This document shows positions 28,851 to 38,984 of a DNA stretch of 64,000 nt, piece by piece. The DNA is taken from positions 124,001-188,000 of the forward strand of contig NZ_RHPJ01000001.1 in the NCBI RefSeq assembly GCF_004786095.1. Direction: 5' to 3'. A program made the position numbers and the translations under genes. Each line of letters starts with the position of its first letter. Positions within the stretch are counted from its first letter, which is position 1. The stretch is from Serinibacter arcticus. GTDB taxonomy: Bacteria > Actinomycetota > Actinomycetes > Actinomycetales > Beutenbergiaceae. The notes beneath the pieces were generated by a model, which was not told where the DNA came from, did no database searches, and saw nothing but the letters and a program-made list of their open reading frames with translations.

Positions 28851-30029
28851 TCAGCCCAGGAGCGCGTCGACGAACGCCTCGGGCTCGAACGGTGCGAGAT
28901 CGTCCGCACCCTCCCCCAGGCCCACGAGCTTGACCGGGATGCCGAGCTCGCGCTGGACCGCCACGACGATGCCGCCCTTGGCGCTGCCGTCGAGCTTGGT
29001 CAGCACGATGCCGGTCAGGTGGGCGACCTCGGCGAACACGCGCGCCTGCCGCAGCCCGTTCTGGCCGGTGGTGGCGTCCAGCACCAGGAGGGACTCCGCG
29101 ATCGGGGCCGGACGCGACGCCACGCGCACGATCTTGCCGAGCTCGTCCATCAGGCCCGACTTGTTCTGCAGCCGGCCGGCCGTGTCGATGATGACGACGT
29201 CGGCGCCCGCGCGGGCCCCCGCGGTCACCGCGTCGTGGGCGACGCTGGCGGGGTCTGCGCCGTCCTTGGCGGAGCGGACGACGTCGACCCCGACGCGGGA
29301 GCCCCACGTCGCGAGCTGGTCGGCGGCGGCGGCGCGGAACGTGTCGGCCGCCCCGAGCACGACGTCCTTGTCCTGCGCGACGAGCAGGCGCGCGAGCTTG
29401 CCGACCGTCGTCGTCTTGCCCGTGCCGTTGACGCCGACCATGAGGATCGTGGCCGGGTGCGGCTCGCCGTCGGCCCCGAGCACGGGGGTGGTGGCCAGCG
29501 AGCGGTCCATGGTCGGGTCGACCTGCTCGAGCAGGAGCTCGCGCAGCAGGGCGCGGATCGCGACCGGATCCTTCGTCCCGTCCACGCGGATGCGCGTGCG
29601 CAGGCTCGTCAGCAGCGACGTGGTCGGATCGATGCCGAGGTCGGCCTGGAGCAGCGTCTCCTCCAGCTCCTCCCAGGCGGCCTCGTCCAGGTGGTCGCGG
29701 CCGAGGACCGCCAGCAGCGCCTGGCCGAGCGCGCCGGAGCGCGCGAGCCGCGAGCGGAGGCGGACCAGCCGCGCACCGACGCCCTCCGGCGTCTGCAGCG
29801 CGGGGGCCGAGGGCCCGACCGACCCGGCGGAGCCGGTCGGAGCGGTGGTCGTGGTGCCGCCGGCGCCGAGCTGGTCATCACCGTCGGTGGGCGCCCCCGG
29901 CACGCGGGGGCGGTCCGTTCCCGCAGGGAGCTGCGCGCGACGTCGCCGGACGACGAGCACCGTGACGATCGTCGCGACGGCGAGGACGCCGATCGCGATC
30001 AGGACGAGGGTGAGGGTCTGGGTGCTCAT
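28851..30029 (-). CDS. ftsY: Signal recognition particle receptor FtsY
   Basis: Docks the SRP-ribosome complex at the membrane. The 392-residue protein has an N-terminal transmembrane helix (LTLVLIAIGVLAVATIVTVLVV), an acidic/Pro-rich linker, and the NG domain: GVNGTGKTTTVGKLARLL, DTAGRLQNKSGLM and TKLDGSAKGGIVVAV. The ATG at 30027-30029 overlaps the stop of the upstream membrane-protein gene as ATGA. The frame is open further upstream but unconserved. Confidence 0.95.
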   Translation of the reverse strand: MSTQTLTLVLIAIGVLAVATIVTVLVVRRRRAQLPAGTDRPRVPGAPTDGDDQLGAGGTTTTAPTGSAGSVGPSAPALQTPEGVGARLVRLRSRLARSGALGQALLAVLGRDHLDEAAWEELEETLLQADLGIDPTTSLLTSLRTRIRVDGTKDPVAIRALLRELLLEQVDPTMDRSLATTPVLGADGEPHPATILMVGVNGTGKTTTVGKLARLLVAQDKDVVLGAADTFRAAAADQLATWGSRVGVDVVRSAKDGADPASVAHDAVTAGARAGADVVIIDTAGRLQNKSGLMDELGKIVRVASRPAPIAESLLVLDATTGQNGLRQARVFAEVAHLTGIVLTKLDGSAKGGIVVAVQRELGIPVKLVGLGEGADDLAPFEPEAFVDALLG

Positions 30030-30415
30030 GCGTTCGTGCGCTCCTGACGGTCGTCGCGACGACGGTCGGCGAGGGCGCGCTGACGGGCGGCGAGGCCCTC
30101 CGTCAGCACCTCGAACCGGTCCTCGTAGCGCTGCGGGACGGTGAGGTAGCCGTCGCTGCGCTCGGCGTCGCGCAGCAGGTCGTCCAGGCCGACCGTCTCG
30201 CCCTCGGCCGCGTCGCGCATCTCGGCGACGGCGCCCATCGGACGCGAGTGGTGGCTGCGGTCCCGGCCGCCGGCGTCGGCGCCGGGTCGGAGCACGTCGC
30301 GCAGCCAGGCGCGGTACCCGGCCTCGGGACGCGCGGAGACCAGCATCACGGCGACCGTGCCGGCGGCGATGACGACGGCGAACAGGACGACCAGGGTGGC
30401 GGCGACGGCAGGCAT
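30026..30415 (-). CDS. Small membrane-anchored protein of unknown function
   Basis: A 129-residue protein with one N-terminal transmembrane helix (AATLVVLFAVVIAAGTVAVMLV) and a hydrophilic, Arg- and Glu-rich cytosolic remainder ending in a likely coiled coil (YEDRFEVLTEGLAARQRALADRR). I start at ATG 30413-30415, which puts the helix at the N terminus. It is co-transcribed with ftsY through a 4-nt overlap and lies 90 nt downstream of smc. I do not recognise a family. Confidence 0.6.
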   Translation of the reverse strand: MPAVAATLVVLFAVVIAAGTVAVMLVSARPEAGYRAWLRDVLRPGADAGGRDRSHHSRPMGAVAEMRDAAEGETVGLDDLLRDAERSDGYLTVPQRYEDRFEVLTEGLAARQRALADRRRDDRQERTNA

Positions 30416-30505
30416 GCCTCCAGTATCCCGGCCGGACCCCGCCCGGCCCACGGTGGGACACGGCGCTCGACGTGAAGATCCGGTGAGTTCACTCACAGGC
30501 GCTCC

Positions 30506-33500
30506 TCACACCCGTGCGAGGGCCTCGTCGGGCTCCTCCTCGCGCTCGATGCGCTGACTGATGACGGCGGAGACGCCGTCGCCCTGCATGGTCACGCCGT
30601 AGAGCGCGTCGGCGATCTCCATCGTCCGCTTCTGGTGCGTGATGACGATGAGCTGGGAGCTGGCGCGCAGCTCGCGGAAGATCTCCAGCAGGCGACCGAG
30701 GTTGACGTCGTCGAGCGCCGCCTCCACCTCGTCCATGACGTAGAACGGGCTGGGTCGCGCCCGGAAGATCGCCACGAGCAGCGCGACCGCGGTCAGGGAC
30801 CGCTCGCCGCCCGAGAGCAGCGAGAGGCGCTTGACCTTCTTGCCGGGCGGTCGCGCCTCGACGTCGACCCCCGTGGTGAGCATGTCGTCGGGGTCGGTGA
30901 GGATGAGCCGGCCCTCGCCGCCGGGGAACAGCCGCGCGAAGACGATGTCGAACTCGCGCCGCGTGTCCTCCCACGCCTCGCGGAAGACCTGCTCCACGCG
31001 GACGTCGATCTCGCGGACGATCTCGAGCAGGTCGGCGCGCGACTTGCGCACGTCGGCGACCTGCTCGACCAGGAACGAGTGCCGCTCCTCGAGCGCGGCG
31101 TGCTCCTCGAGCGCGAGCGGGTTCACGCGCCCCAGCAGCGCCAGCGCACGTTCGGCGGCGCGGAACCGCCGGGTCTGCTCGGCGCGGTCGTAGGCCACGA
31201 CGGGCTGGTCCTGCCCATCCTCGACCTCGATGCCCAGCACCGGGACCGGGACGTGCGGTCCGAACTCGGTCAGCAGGGTCTCGCTCTCCAGGCCGAGGTC
31301 CGCCACGGCGCGCGCCTCGAGCGCCTCGATCCGCAGCCGCTGCTCGGCGCGCGCGACCTCGTCCCGGTGGAACGCGTCGGACAGCTCGGCGAACCGTCGA
31401 GCGTGCTGCTCGATCTGACCCTTGACGACGGCGAGGTCCGCGTCCTGCTGCGCCCGCACCTCCTGCGCCACGTCGCGCTCGTCGGACGCGCGCTGCAGCG
31501 AGTGCTCCAGGAGCGCCAGCGCGCGGGTCGCCGTGCCGCGGACCTCGCGCGCGACCTCGGCGCGCACCGCCCGCCGTCGCTCCATCTCGGCCGCCTTGAC
31601 CCGGGCAGCGCGCTCGGTCCGCGCGGCGCGCTCGAGGGCGGCGGCCCTGCCGGCGATCGCGCGCGCCCGCTCCTCCACGGTCCGCACCGCGAGCCGCGCG
31701 TCCGTCTCGCGGGATCGCGCTCCCTTGGCGGCCTCGGCGCACGCGTCGCGACGCGCGCCGGCGGCCTCGAGGTCGGCGGCGGAGTCGGCCGGGGCGGTCT
31801 GCGCGACCTCGAGCCGCTCGGCGAGCTCGGCGAGCTCCGACTCGCGCTCGGTGCGCGAGGTCTCGGCCGTCACGATGGCCGCCTCGGCGCGGGTCGCCTC
31901 GGCGCGGGCGCTGCGGATCGCGGCGCCGAGGCGTCCGAGCCGCTCCGCGACCGCGGTGAAGCGCGCGTCGGAGGCGTGCAGGTCGGCCAGGGTCGCCTCG
32001 GCGGTGCTGCGCGCACCGGCGAGGGCCTCGCTCGCTCCCGCGAGGGCGAACCGGGCACGCTCGCCGCGCGCCCGCGCCGCGTCACGCCCCGCGGAGGCCT
32101 CCTCGCGCGCCGCCGTCAGCGCGATGACGTTGGTGGTGGCCTCGCCGCCGCCGCTGGCACCCGTACGGGTGAGGACGTCGCCGTCGCGCGTGACGACGGC
32201 GCGCACGTGCGTCGACGCCGAGGACGGGCCGTCGGCCAGCGCGGCCCGCGCCGCGGCCAGGTCCTCGACGAGGAGCACGCCCGCCAGCAGCGGCCGCAGG
32301 CCATCGGTCACGCCGCTCGCCGTCACGACGTCGAGCGCCCACGCGGCGCCCCCGGGTGCCGCGGGACGCGCGTCGGCCGATCCGGAACGGTCACCGTCGG
32401 AGTCGGAGTCGGAGTCACCGTCGGAGTCACCGACCAGCAGCCGCACGTGCCCGTGCCCGGACTCGCGGGTCCAGCGCAGCACGTCGACGGCGGCCTCGAG
32501 CGTGGCGACGACCGCGCCGTCGACCACGGGCCCGAGCGCCGCGGCGATCGCGCCCTCCCAGCCGGGTTCGACGGCGAGCGCGTCGGCGAGCGGGCCGCGG
32601 ACGTCCGCGCGGTCGGCGGCGAGCAGCGCCCCCGTGCCGTCGGGACGGTCGAGCGAGAGCTCGAGCGCCTCGTGGCGCGCGGTCCAGCGCTCGAGCTCGG
32701 CGCGTGCGGTCCGCTCCTCCTCCTGCGCCGCGCGCAGCGTCTCCTCCGCCTGCGCCAGCGCGGTGGAGGCCTCCTCGTGCGCGTGGTCGAGGTTCTCCTC
32801 GCCCTCCTCCACCCCCGCGGCCTGCAGCTCCAGCTCGGCGAACTCGAGCTCCGCTGCGGAGGCGCGAGCGGTGGCGTCGCGGTGCACCCCGCGCAGCCGC
32901 TCCAGCTCCGAGCCCTGCGCCTCCATCCGGCTGCGGACCGCGCCGACCTGACCGGCGAGCCTGGCCAGGCCCTCGCGCCGGTCGGCGACGCCGCGGTGCA
33001 CGCTCGCGAGCTCGCGCTCCGCCGTCGCCGCGTCCTTCTCCGCCTCGGCGCGGACGGCCACGGCCGCGGCCATCGCGTCGGTGGCCGCCGCGACCTCGAC
33101 GCCGATCGCGGCCTCGGCGTCGCGCGCCCTCGCGGCCTGCGCGTCGAGGTCGTCGGGGTCGGGGCCCTGCGGGGCGGCGCTGCCGGCGTCGCCCAGGAGG
33201 CGGCAGCGCTCGTCGGCGAGCGTCGCGGTCCCCCGGAGCCGCTCGCGCAGACCGGACAGCCGGTACCAGACCTCGGTGGCCTCGGCCAGCGCGGGTGCGG
33301 ACGCCGCAGCCGCGGCCTCGAGGCGCGCCTGCCGCTCGCGCGCGACGCCGAGGAGCTGCTCGACCTCTTCGCGCGCCGCGGTCAGCACGGCGACGTCGGC
33401 CACCTCGCGCTCGTGCGCGTCGCGCGCCTGCGCCAGGTCGTCGGCCAGCAGGCGCGCACGGGAGTCGCGCAGATCGGCCTGCACGACGGCGGCGCGCCGG

Positions 33501-34135
33501 GCGACGTCGGCCTGCTTCGCGAGCGGGCCGAGCTGCCGGCGGATCTCGGTGACCAGGTCGGTCAGGCGCGCGAGGTTCGCGGCCGTGGACTCGAGCTTGC
33601 GCAGCGCCTTGTCCTTGCGCTTGCGGTGCTTGAGGATCCCCGCGGCCTCCTCGATGAAGCCCCGCCGCTCCTCGGGCGTGGCGCGCAGCACGGCGTCGAG
33701 CTGGCCCTGGCCGACGATGACGTGCATCTGGCGCCCGAGCCCGGAGTCGGACAGCAGGTCCTGGATGTCCAGCAGGCGGCACGGGGTGCCGTTGATGGCG
33801 TACTCCGAGCCGCCGGAGGAGAACATCGTGCGCGAGATCGTGACCTCGCTGTAGTCGATCGGGAGCGCGCCGTCGCCGTTGTCGATCGTCAGGGACACCT
33901 CGGCGCGGCCGAGCGGCGGGCGGGAGGTGGTGCCGGCGAAGATGACGTCCGCCATGGACGCGCCGCGCAGGGACTTCGCGCCCTGCTCGCCCATCACCCA
34001 CGCCAGCGCGTCCACCACGTTGGACTTGCCGGACCCGTTCGGACCGACGACGCACGTGATGCCGGGCTCGAGCCGCAGGGTCGTCGCGGACGCGAAGGAC
34101 TTGAATCCTCGCAGCGTCAGCGTCCGCAGGTACAC
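30506..34135 (-). CDS. smc: Chromosome segregation ATPase SMC
   Basis: Condensin ATPase that folds and separates chromosomes. The 1209-residue protein has Walker A GPNGSGKSNVVDALAW at the N terminus, long coiled coils, a hinge near residues 500-650, and the C-terminal signature LSGGERSLTAVALL with Walker B YVMDEVEAALDD. The hinge-proximal loop contains a Ser/Asp/Gly run encoded by gtcgga-type hexanucleotides (32391-32431). It starts at GTG 34133-34135. Confidence 0.96.
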   Translation of the reverse strand: MYLRTLTLRGFKSFASATTLRLEPGITCVVGPNGSGKSNVVDALAWVMGEQGAKSLRGASMADVIFAGTTSRPPLGRAEVSLTIDNGDGALPIDYSEVTISRTMFSSGGSEYAINGTPCRLLDIQDLLSDSGLGRQMHVIVGQGQLDAVLRATPEERRGFIEEAAGILKHRKRKDKALRKLESTAANLARLTDLVTEIRRQLGPLAKQADVARRAAVVQADLRDSRARLLADDLAQARDAHEREVADVAVLTAAREEVEQLLGVARERQARLEAAAAASAPALAEATEVWYRLSGLRERLRGTATLADERCRLLGDAGSAAPQGPDPDDLDAQAARARDAEAAIGVEVAAATDAMAAAVAVRAEAEKDAATAERELASVHRGVADRREGLARLAGQVGAVRSRMEAQGSELERLRGVHRDATARASAAELEFAELELQAAGVEEGEENLDHAHEEASTALAQAEETLRAAQEEERTARAELERWTARHEALELSLDRPDGTGALLAADRADVRGPLADALAVEPGWEGAIAAALGPVVDGAVVATLEAAVDVLRWTRESGHGHVRLLVGDSDGDSDSDSDGDRSGSADARPAAPGGAAWALDVVTASGVTDGLRPLLAGVLLVEDLAAARAALADGPSSASTHVRAVVTRDGDVLTRTGASGGGEATTNVIALTAAREEASAGRDAARARGERARFALAGASEALAGARSTAEATLADLHASDARFTAVAERLGRLGAAIRSARAEATRAEAAIVTAETSRTERESELAELAERLEVAQTAPADSAADLEAAGARRDACAEAAKGARSRETDARLAVRTVEERARAIAGRAAALERAARTERAARVKAAEMERRRAVRAEVAREVRGTATRALALLEHSLQRASDERDVAQEVRAQQDADLAVVKGQIEQHARRFAELSDAFHRDEVARAEQRLRIEALEARAVADLGLESETLLTEFGPHVPVPVLGIEVEDGQDQPVVAYDRAEQTRRFRAAERALALLGRVNPLALEEHAALEERHSFLVEQVADVRKSRADLLEIVREIDVRVEQVFREAWEDTRREFDIVFARLFPGGEGRLILTDPDDMLTTGVDVEARPPGKKVKRLSLLSGGERSLTAVALLVAIFRARPSPFYVMDEVEAALDDVNLGRLLEIFRELRASSQLIVITHQKRTMEIADALYGVTMQGDGVSAVISQRIEREEEPDEALARV

Positions 34136-34213
34136 GCTGGCGAGCCTAGACGGTCACCGCCCGCCTCGCGGGGAGGGTCGGGCGGTACCGGTGGCTCGCG
34201 GGTCGGGTGCCGG

Positions 34214-34636
34214 TCAGGAGGTGGGGAACCAGAGACCGATCTCGCGCTCGGCCGACTCCGGGCTGTCGGAGGCGTGCACGAGGTTGCGCTGGACCTTCTC
34301 GCCCGTGTCGGCGGCGAGGTCGCCGCGGATCGAGCCGGGAGCGGCGGCGGTGGGGTCGGTCGCACCGATGATCGTGCGGATCCCCTCGATCGCGCGGTGG
34401 CCCTCGACGACGACGGCCACGAGCTCGCCCGATCCCATGAACTCCACGAGCGGCGCGTAGAACGGCTTGCCGACGTGCTCGGCGTAGTGCTGGGCGAGCA
34501 GGTCGTCGTCCGCCGTGCGCTGCTGCAGGGCGACGATCCGGTACCCCTTGGTCTCGATCCGGCGGAGGATCTCACCGGTGAGGCGGCGGGAGACGCCGTC
34601 GGGCTTGACGAGGACGAGGGAGCGCTGAAGAGTCAC
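34214..34636 (-). CDS. ndk: Nucleoside-diphosphate kinase
   Basis: Transfers the gamma phosphate between nucleoside triphosphates. The 140-residue chain has LVLVKPDGVSRRLTGEI at the N terminus and the active-site region RNLVHASDSPESAEREI with the phospho-His at about 121. It is adjacent to the DUF4233 gene as in other actinobacteria, with the usual folC partner displaced by 11 kb. Confidence 0.97.
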   Translation of the reverse strand: MTLQRSLVLVKPDGVSRRLTGEILRRIETKGYRIVALQQRTADDDLLAQHYAEHVGKPFYAPLVEFMGSGELVAVVVEGHRAIEGIRTIIGATDPTAAAPGSIRGDLAADTGEKVQRNLVHASDSPESAEREIGLWFPTS

Positions 34637-34651
34637 GCGACGACCCTACCC

Positions 34652-35131
34652 TCAGGCGTCGCCGCGGGTGCGGGCGTGGTGCTCCAGCTCCGCCTCGTAC
34701 CGCTCGGCCCGCTCGACGTCGACGCGTCCGCCGACCCGCCAGCAGATGATCCACAGCACCGCGAACGTCAGGCCGACCGCGAGCATGTGGTCGCGCATCT
34801 CGGGCACGAGGAAGGCCACGGCCACGAGGCAGCCCTGGATGAAGGTCCCGAGCAGGTAGCCGACGAAGCTGCGCAGCAGCCCCGCCGCGAGGATGCACGC
34901 CAGCGCTCCCCCGATCCCGACGCCGAGGATCACCCCGGTGTCCACGGCGCGGAGCCCGTACGCGGCCAGGGCCGCGAAGAACACGACGAACGCCTCCAGG
35001 GCCAGCAGCGTGGAGCAGAACATGCGGCGCGCCGAGCGGGGCGGGCGCGGCGCGTCCAGGTCCGGCGCCTCGCCCGTGGTCCCCGACCCGACTCCCGTCG
35101 AGGTGTTGTCGTCCGTCACGTCAGAGCTCAC
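34652..35131 (-). CDS. DUF4233-family membrane protein
   Basis: About 159 residues with four hydrophobic segments (FCSTLLALEAFVVFFAALAAYGL; GVILGVGIGGALACILAAGLL; YLLGTFIQGCLVAVAFLV; MLAVGLTFAVLWIICW) and a short acidic tail. Function unknown. In actinobacteria it lies between folC and ndk. I favour GTG 35129-35131 because GAGG lies nine nucleotides upstream; another GTG at 35138-35140 is possible. Either start overlaps the dhaM stop, which places this gene downstream of the inserted sugar operon. Confidence 0.85.
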   Translation of the reverse strand: MSSDVTDDNTSTGVGSGTTGEAPDLDAPRPPRSARRMFCSTLLALEAFVVFFAALAAYGLRAVDTGVILGVGIGGALACILAAGLLRSFVGYLLGTFIQGCLVAVAFLVPEMRDHMLAVGLTFAVLWIICWRVGGRVDVERAERYEAELEHHARTRGDA

Positions 35132-35951
35132 CGAACCCACCCTCGAACGCCTCGACGACGGCGGTCACGGCGGCCGCGCGGTCCGGGCCGCTCGCCTGGA
35201 CGACCACCTCGTCGCCCTGCTTGAGGCCGAGGCCCATGACGGCGAGCAGGCTCGCGGCGTTCGCGCCGTCCAGCAGCACGGCCGCGTCGAACGATCCCGC
35301 GAGCCGCACGAGGGTGGCGGCGGGCCGGGCGTGCAGACCCTGCGGGTTCCGGACGACCACGGAGTGGCGCGTGGTCGCGGCGGGGATGTCGAGGCGGATC
35401 CGCGGCGTGGTCCGCGGACCGTCGGAGGACCGGGACGGCGCGGCGGCGGCCGCCGCGTCCGACGCGTCGGCCGACGGCGACGCCGGTTCGCTCGGCAGCT
35501 CGAGCGCGACCTGGCGGGAGGCGGCGGCGACCGACGCGACGACCTGGGCGACGTCGCCGCCGGTCTGCGCGGTCACGGCGGCGGCGACCGCACCCTCGAC
35601 GAAGGCACCGCCCGCGAGGACGACGCGCGGGTCGTCGAGCGCCTCGATCACGGCCTCGGCCGTCATCCTGGCCGAGCCGATGTCGGCGAGCAGCACGACG
35701 CCGGAGCACCCGGCGTCGAGCTCGGCGGCGATGGCGCGCTCGACGACGTCGAAGCTGGTGCCGAGCCGCGCGTCGTCGGTGCCGCCGGCGGGGCGGAGCA
35801 CGACGTCGGGCGCCATCTGGGCCGCGAGCTCCACGACCCCGCCCGCGAGCAGCGCGGAGTGGGACACGAGCACGAGCCCGGTGGCGCGCTCGTCCTTGCT
35901 GTGCGTGCGCCCGCCGAGGTGGCTGCCGGGCCCGCGGCCGACGGCGCTCAT
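35121..35951 (-). CDS. dhaM: Dihydroxyacetone kinase phosphotransferase subunit DhaM fused to HPr
   Basis: Passes phosphate from PEP, via enzyme I, to the DhaL-bound nucleotide. Residues about 25-145 are the EIIA-Man-like DhaM domain with the phospho-His in LVLVSHSALLAGGV. A Ser/Ala/Asp linker follows. Residues about 190-276 are an HPr domain with the phospho-His in NPQGLHARPAATLVRLAG. No enzyme I domain is attached, so ptsI must be elsewhere. The chain is 276 residues. ATG 35949-35951 overlaps the dhaL stop as ATGA. Confidence 0.92.
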   Translation of the reverse strand: MSAVGRGPGSHLGGRTHSKDERATGLVLVSHSALLAGGVVELAAQMAPDVVLRPAGGTDDARLGTSFDVVERAIAAELDAGCSGVVLLADIGSARMTAEAVIEALDDPRVVLAGGAFVEGAVAAAVTAQTGGDVAQVVASVAAASRQVALELPSEPASPSADASDAAAAAAPSRSSDGPRTTPRIRLDIPAATTRHSVVVRNPQGLHARPAATLVRLAGSFDAAVLLDGANAASLLAVMGLGLKQGDEVVVQASGPDRAAAVTAVVEAFEGGFGEL

Positions 35952-36627
35952 GCCTCGCCGGCCGCTCGTGCGGCGGCGTCGAGCAGCAGCACGGAGGAGG
36001 CGGCGCCCGGATCGCGGTGGCCCACGCTCCGCTCGCCGAGGTAGCTCGCGCGGCCCTTGAGAGCCACGAGCTCGTCGGTCGACGCGGCGCCCACGGCCGC
36101 GGCGTCGGCCGCGGCCCGCAGCACCGCGGCCGGGGTCCCCCCCGCGTCGGCCGCCGCTGCGGCGGCCTCGACGGCGGGGTGCCACGCGTCGACCATCGTC
36201 TTGTCGCCCACCTGCGCCTTGCCGCGGGCGACGACGCCCTCGAGCGCGGCGTCCAGCAGGCTGTGCACGCCCTGACCGTCGACGGCGGGGGCGTCGCTCA
36301 CCTTGGCGGCGCGCAGGAACGCCGTGCCGTACAGCGGGCCGGCGGCGCCACCGACCGTGGACATCAGCGTGGTGGCGACGAGCTTGAGCACGTCGCCGAC
36401 CGTGGCGGTCTCGGCCTTCTCGAGCGCCGCCGTCACGGCCGCGAAGCCGCGCGCCATGTTCTCGCCGTGGTCGCCGTCGCCGATGACGCGGTCGAGCTCC
36501 GACAGCGCGACGCGGTTCTCGGCGACGACCTGGGCCGCCTCGGCCACGAACCGTCTGGCCCACGCGACGTCGAGCGTGCCAGCAGGGTCGGGACCGGGTC
36601 CGGCCGGGGCGGCTGCGGGGGGTGTGG

Positions 36628-36631
<4 letters not shown>
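35948..36631 (-). CDS. dhaL: Dihydroxyacetone kinase ADP-binding subunit DhaL
   Basis: Holds a permanently bound nucleotide that is rephosphorylated by DhaM and donates phosphate to dihydroxyacetone on DhaK. The metal/nucleotide site is visible as LDRVIGDGDHGENMARGF near residue 45-62. TVGGAAGPLYGTAFLRAA follows. I start at GTG 36629-36631, which overlaps the dhaK stop as GTGA; an in-frame GTG at 36638-36640 is the alternative. The chain is 227 residues. Confidence 0.93.
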
Positions 36632-37626
<995 letters not shown>

Positions 37627-37706
37627 GTCGCATCTCCCGTCGTTGGGTGGGGCGTGCTCGGCGAGCCGCCGCCCTGGCCAACTCTGCCCCTCCTGACCAC
37701 TTTGCG

Positions 37707-38951
37707 CTAGCCGCCCACCGGGGTCGCCGGGACGAGCGCGAGGGCGGCCACGAACCCGCCGACGAAGGAGTCGCCGAGCCCGATCGTCGTGGGGTGGGCG
37801 ACGTCGAGGAGGTACCCCGGCTCGCACACCACGTCGGGGCGGCGCCGCTCGAGGGCGCGCGCCGCGGACCGCGCGTCGGAGCGCACCTCCAGCGACGCCG
37901 TCGCCGCCAGGTCCTCGGCGGTCATCGCGTCACCGTGCACGTACCGCGTGCTCGCCATCTCGACGCCTCCGCGCAGCGCGGCGCGCAGCTCGTGCGCCCG
38001 CTCCCCCACCGCGAGCGCCCAGCACCGCGTGTGCACCACGAGCGTGCGTGCGGGCACGACGCTCGCCAGCACCGTGAGGGCGACCGAGACCGAGACCGGG
38101 TCCAGGAGGTCGACCGGCCGTCCGACGAACGCCTCGAGCTCGTCCTCGTTCATGCTGTAGACGTCGGCGAGACGGACCAGCACGGCGCTGACCTCGTCCC
38201 GCACGTGCGGCGCGTGGTAGGCCGCCTCCTCCCACAGCACCAGGGAGTCCGGCCGGCGGCGGGCCATCACGTCCTCGAGCTGCCGCAGCCGCTCCGCCAG
38301 CACGTCGGCCTCCTGGATCGCGTTGAGCGTGGAGAGCACGACGACGTCGGCGCGCGCGACGGCGTCGCCCAGCCCCGGTGCCAGCGTCAGCAGCCGGTTC
38401 GGTGGATCGTTGGTGACGATGAACCGGTTGGCACCCGGAGCGATCACGACGCCGTCGGCCAGCTCCACGACCGCCCCGGCCGGGTACTGCACGATCAGGT
38501 GGGGGTCGAGCGCGGGGCTCTCCCCCGTGTGCAGCAGCACGCACCCGGGCGGGGCGAGCCGACGGACGGTGTCGTCGACGTCGACCAGGTGGAGCGTCGC
38601 GGGGACGCCGAGCACCGCCATGGCGATCGCCGCCCGCACGTTCGTGCCCCCCAGCGTGACGACGGAGGCGAACCTGGCGCCGAACGCGCGCACCAGGTCC
38701 GAGGACGCGGCGAACCGCTCGCCGCCGCGCCCCGCCGCCAGGAGCGCGAGCAGCACGACGACGAGGGACCGCTCGTCGTCGATCGGCCGGTGCTCGTCGA
38801 GGTCGGCCACCGTCACGCCGAGCTCGCGGGCCACGGCCCCGAGCGCCTCGGCGTCCCACACGACCTCGACGTCGACCGTCCCGCCCAGGCCGAGCACGAT
38901 CCGCTCGGCCGGCGCGGACGCCTCCGCCCTGCTGGTGCTGCTCTCGCGCAC
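37707..38951 (-). CDS. ADP-dependent glucokinase/phosphofructokinase-family sugar kinase
   Basis: A 414-residue protein of the ADP-dependent sugar kinase family, a ribokinase-like fold best known from archaea. I base this on GGTNVRAAIAMAVLG near residue 101, an NxxE metal motif (NEDE, residues 268-271), VVHTRCWALAV near 306, and the terminal TIGLGDSFVGGFVAAL, whose GxGD (391-394) supplies the catalytic Asp. GTG 38949-38951 is preceded by GGAG. It lies between aldolase and dhaK, so it probably phosphorylates the imported sugar or a ketose derived from it. Substrate, phosphate donor and position are unknown. Confidence 0.72.
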   Translation of the reverse strand: MRESSTSRAEASAPAERIVLGLGGTVDVEVVWDAEALGAVARELGVTVADLDEHRPIDDERSLVVVLLALLAAGRGGERFAASSDLVRAFGARFASVVTLGGTNVRAAIAMAVLGVPATLHLVDVDDTVRRLAPPGCVLLHTGESPALDPHLIVQYPAGAVVELADGVVIAPGANRFIVTNDPPNRLLTLAPGLGDAVARADVVVLSTLNAIQEADVLAERLRQLEDVMARRRPDSLVLWEEAAYHAPHVRDEVSAVLVRLADVYSMNEDELEAFVGRPVDLLDPVSVSVALTVLASVVPARTLVVHTRCWALAVGERAHELRAALRGGVEMASTRYVHGDAMTAEDLAATASLEVRSDARSAARALERRRPDVVCEPGYLLDVAHPTTIGLGDSFVGGFVAALALVPATPVGG

Positions 38952-38984
38952 GTGCTCGCTCCGTTCCCTTCCGTTCCGCCGGTG

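Noticed and set aside
30635-35224. A 1529-codon open frame on the plus strand
   Set aside because: It is antisense to smc, ndk and the DUF4233 gene, with Arg/His/Gly-rich composition and no conserved motif. Long antisense frames are expected at this GC content.
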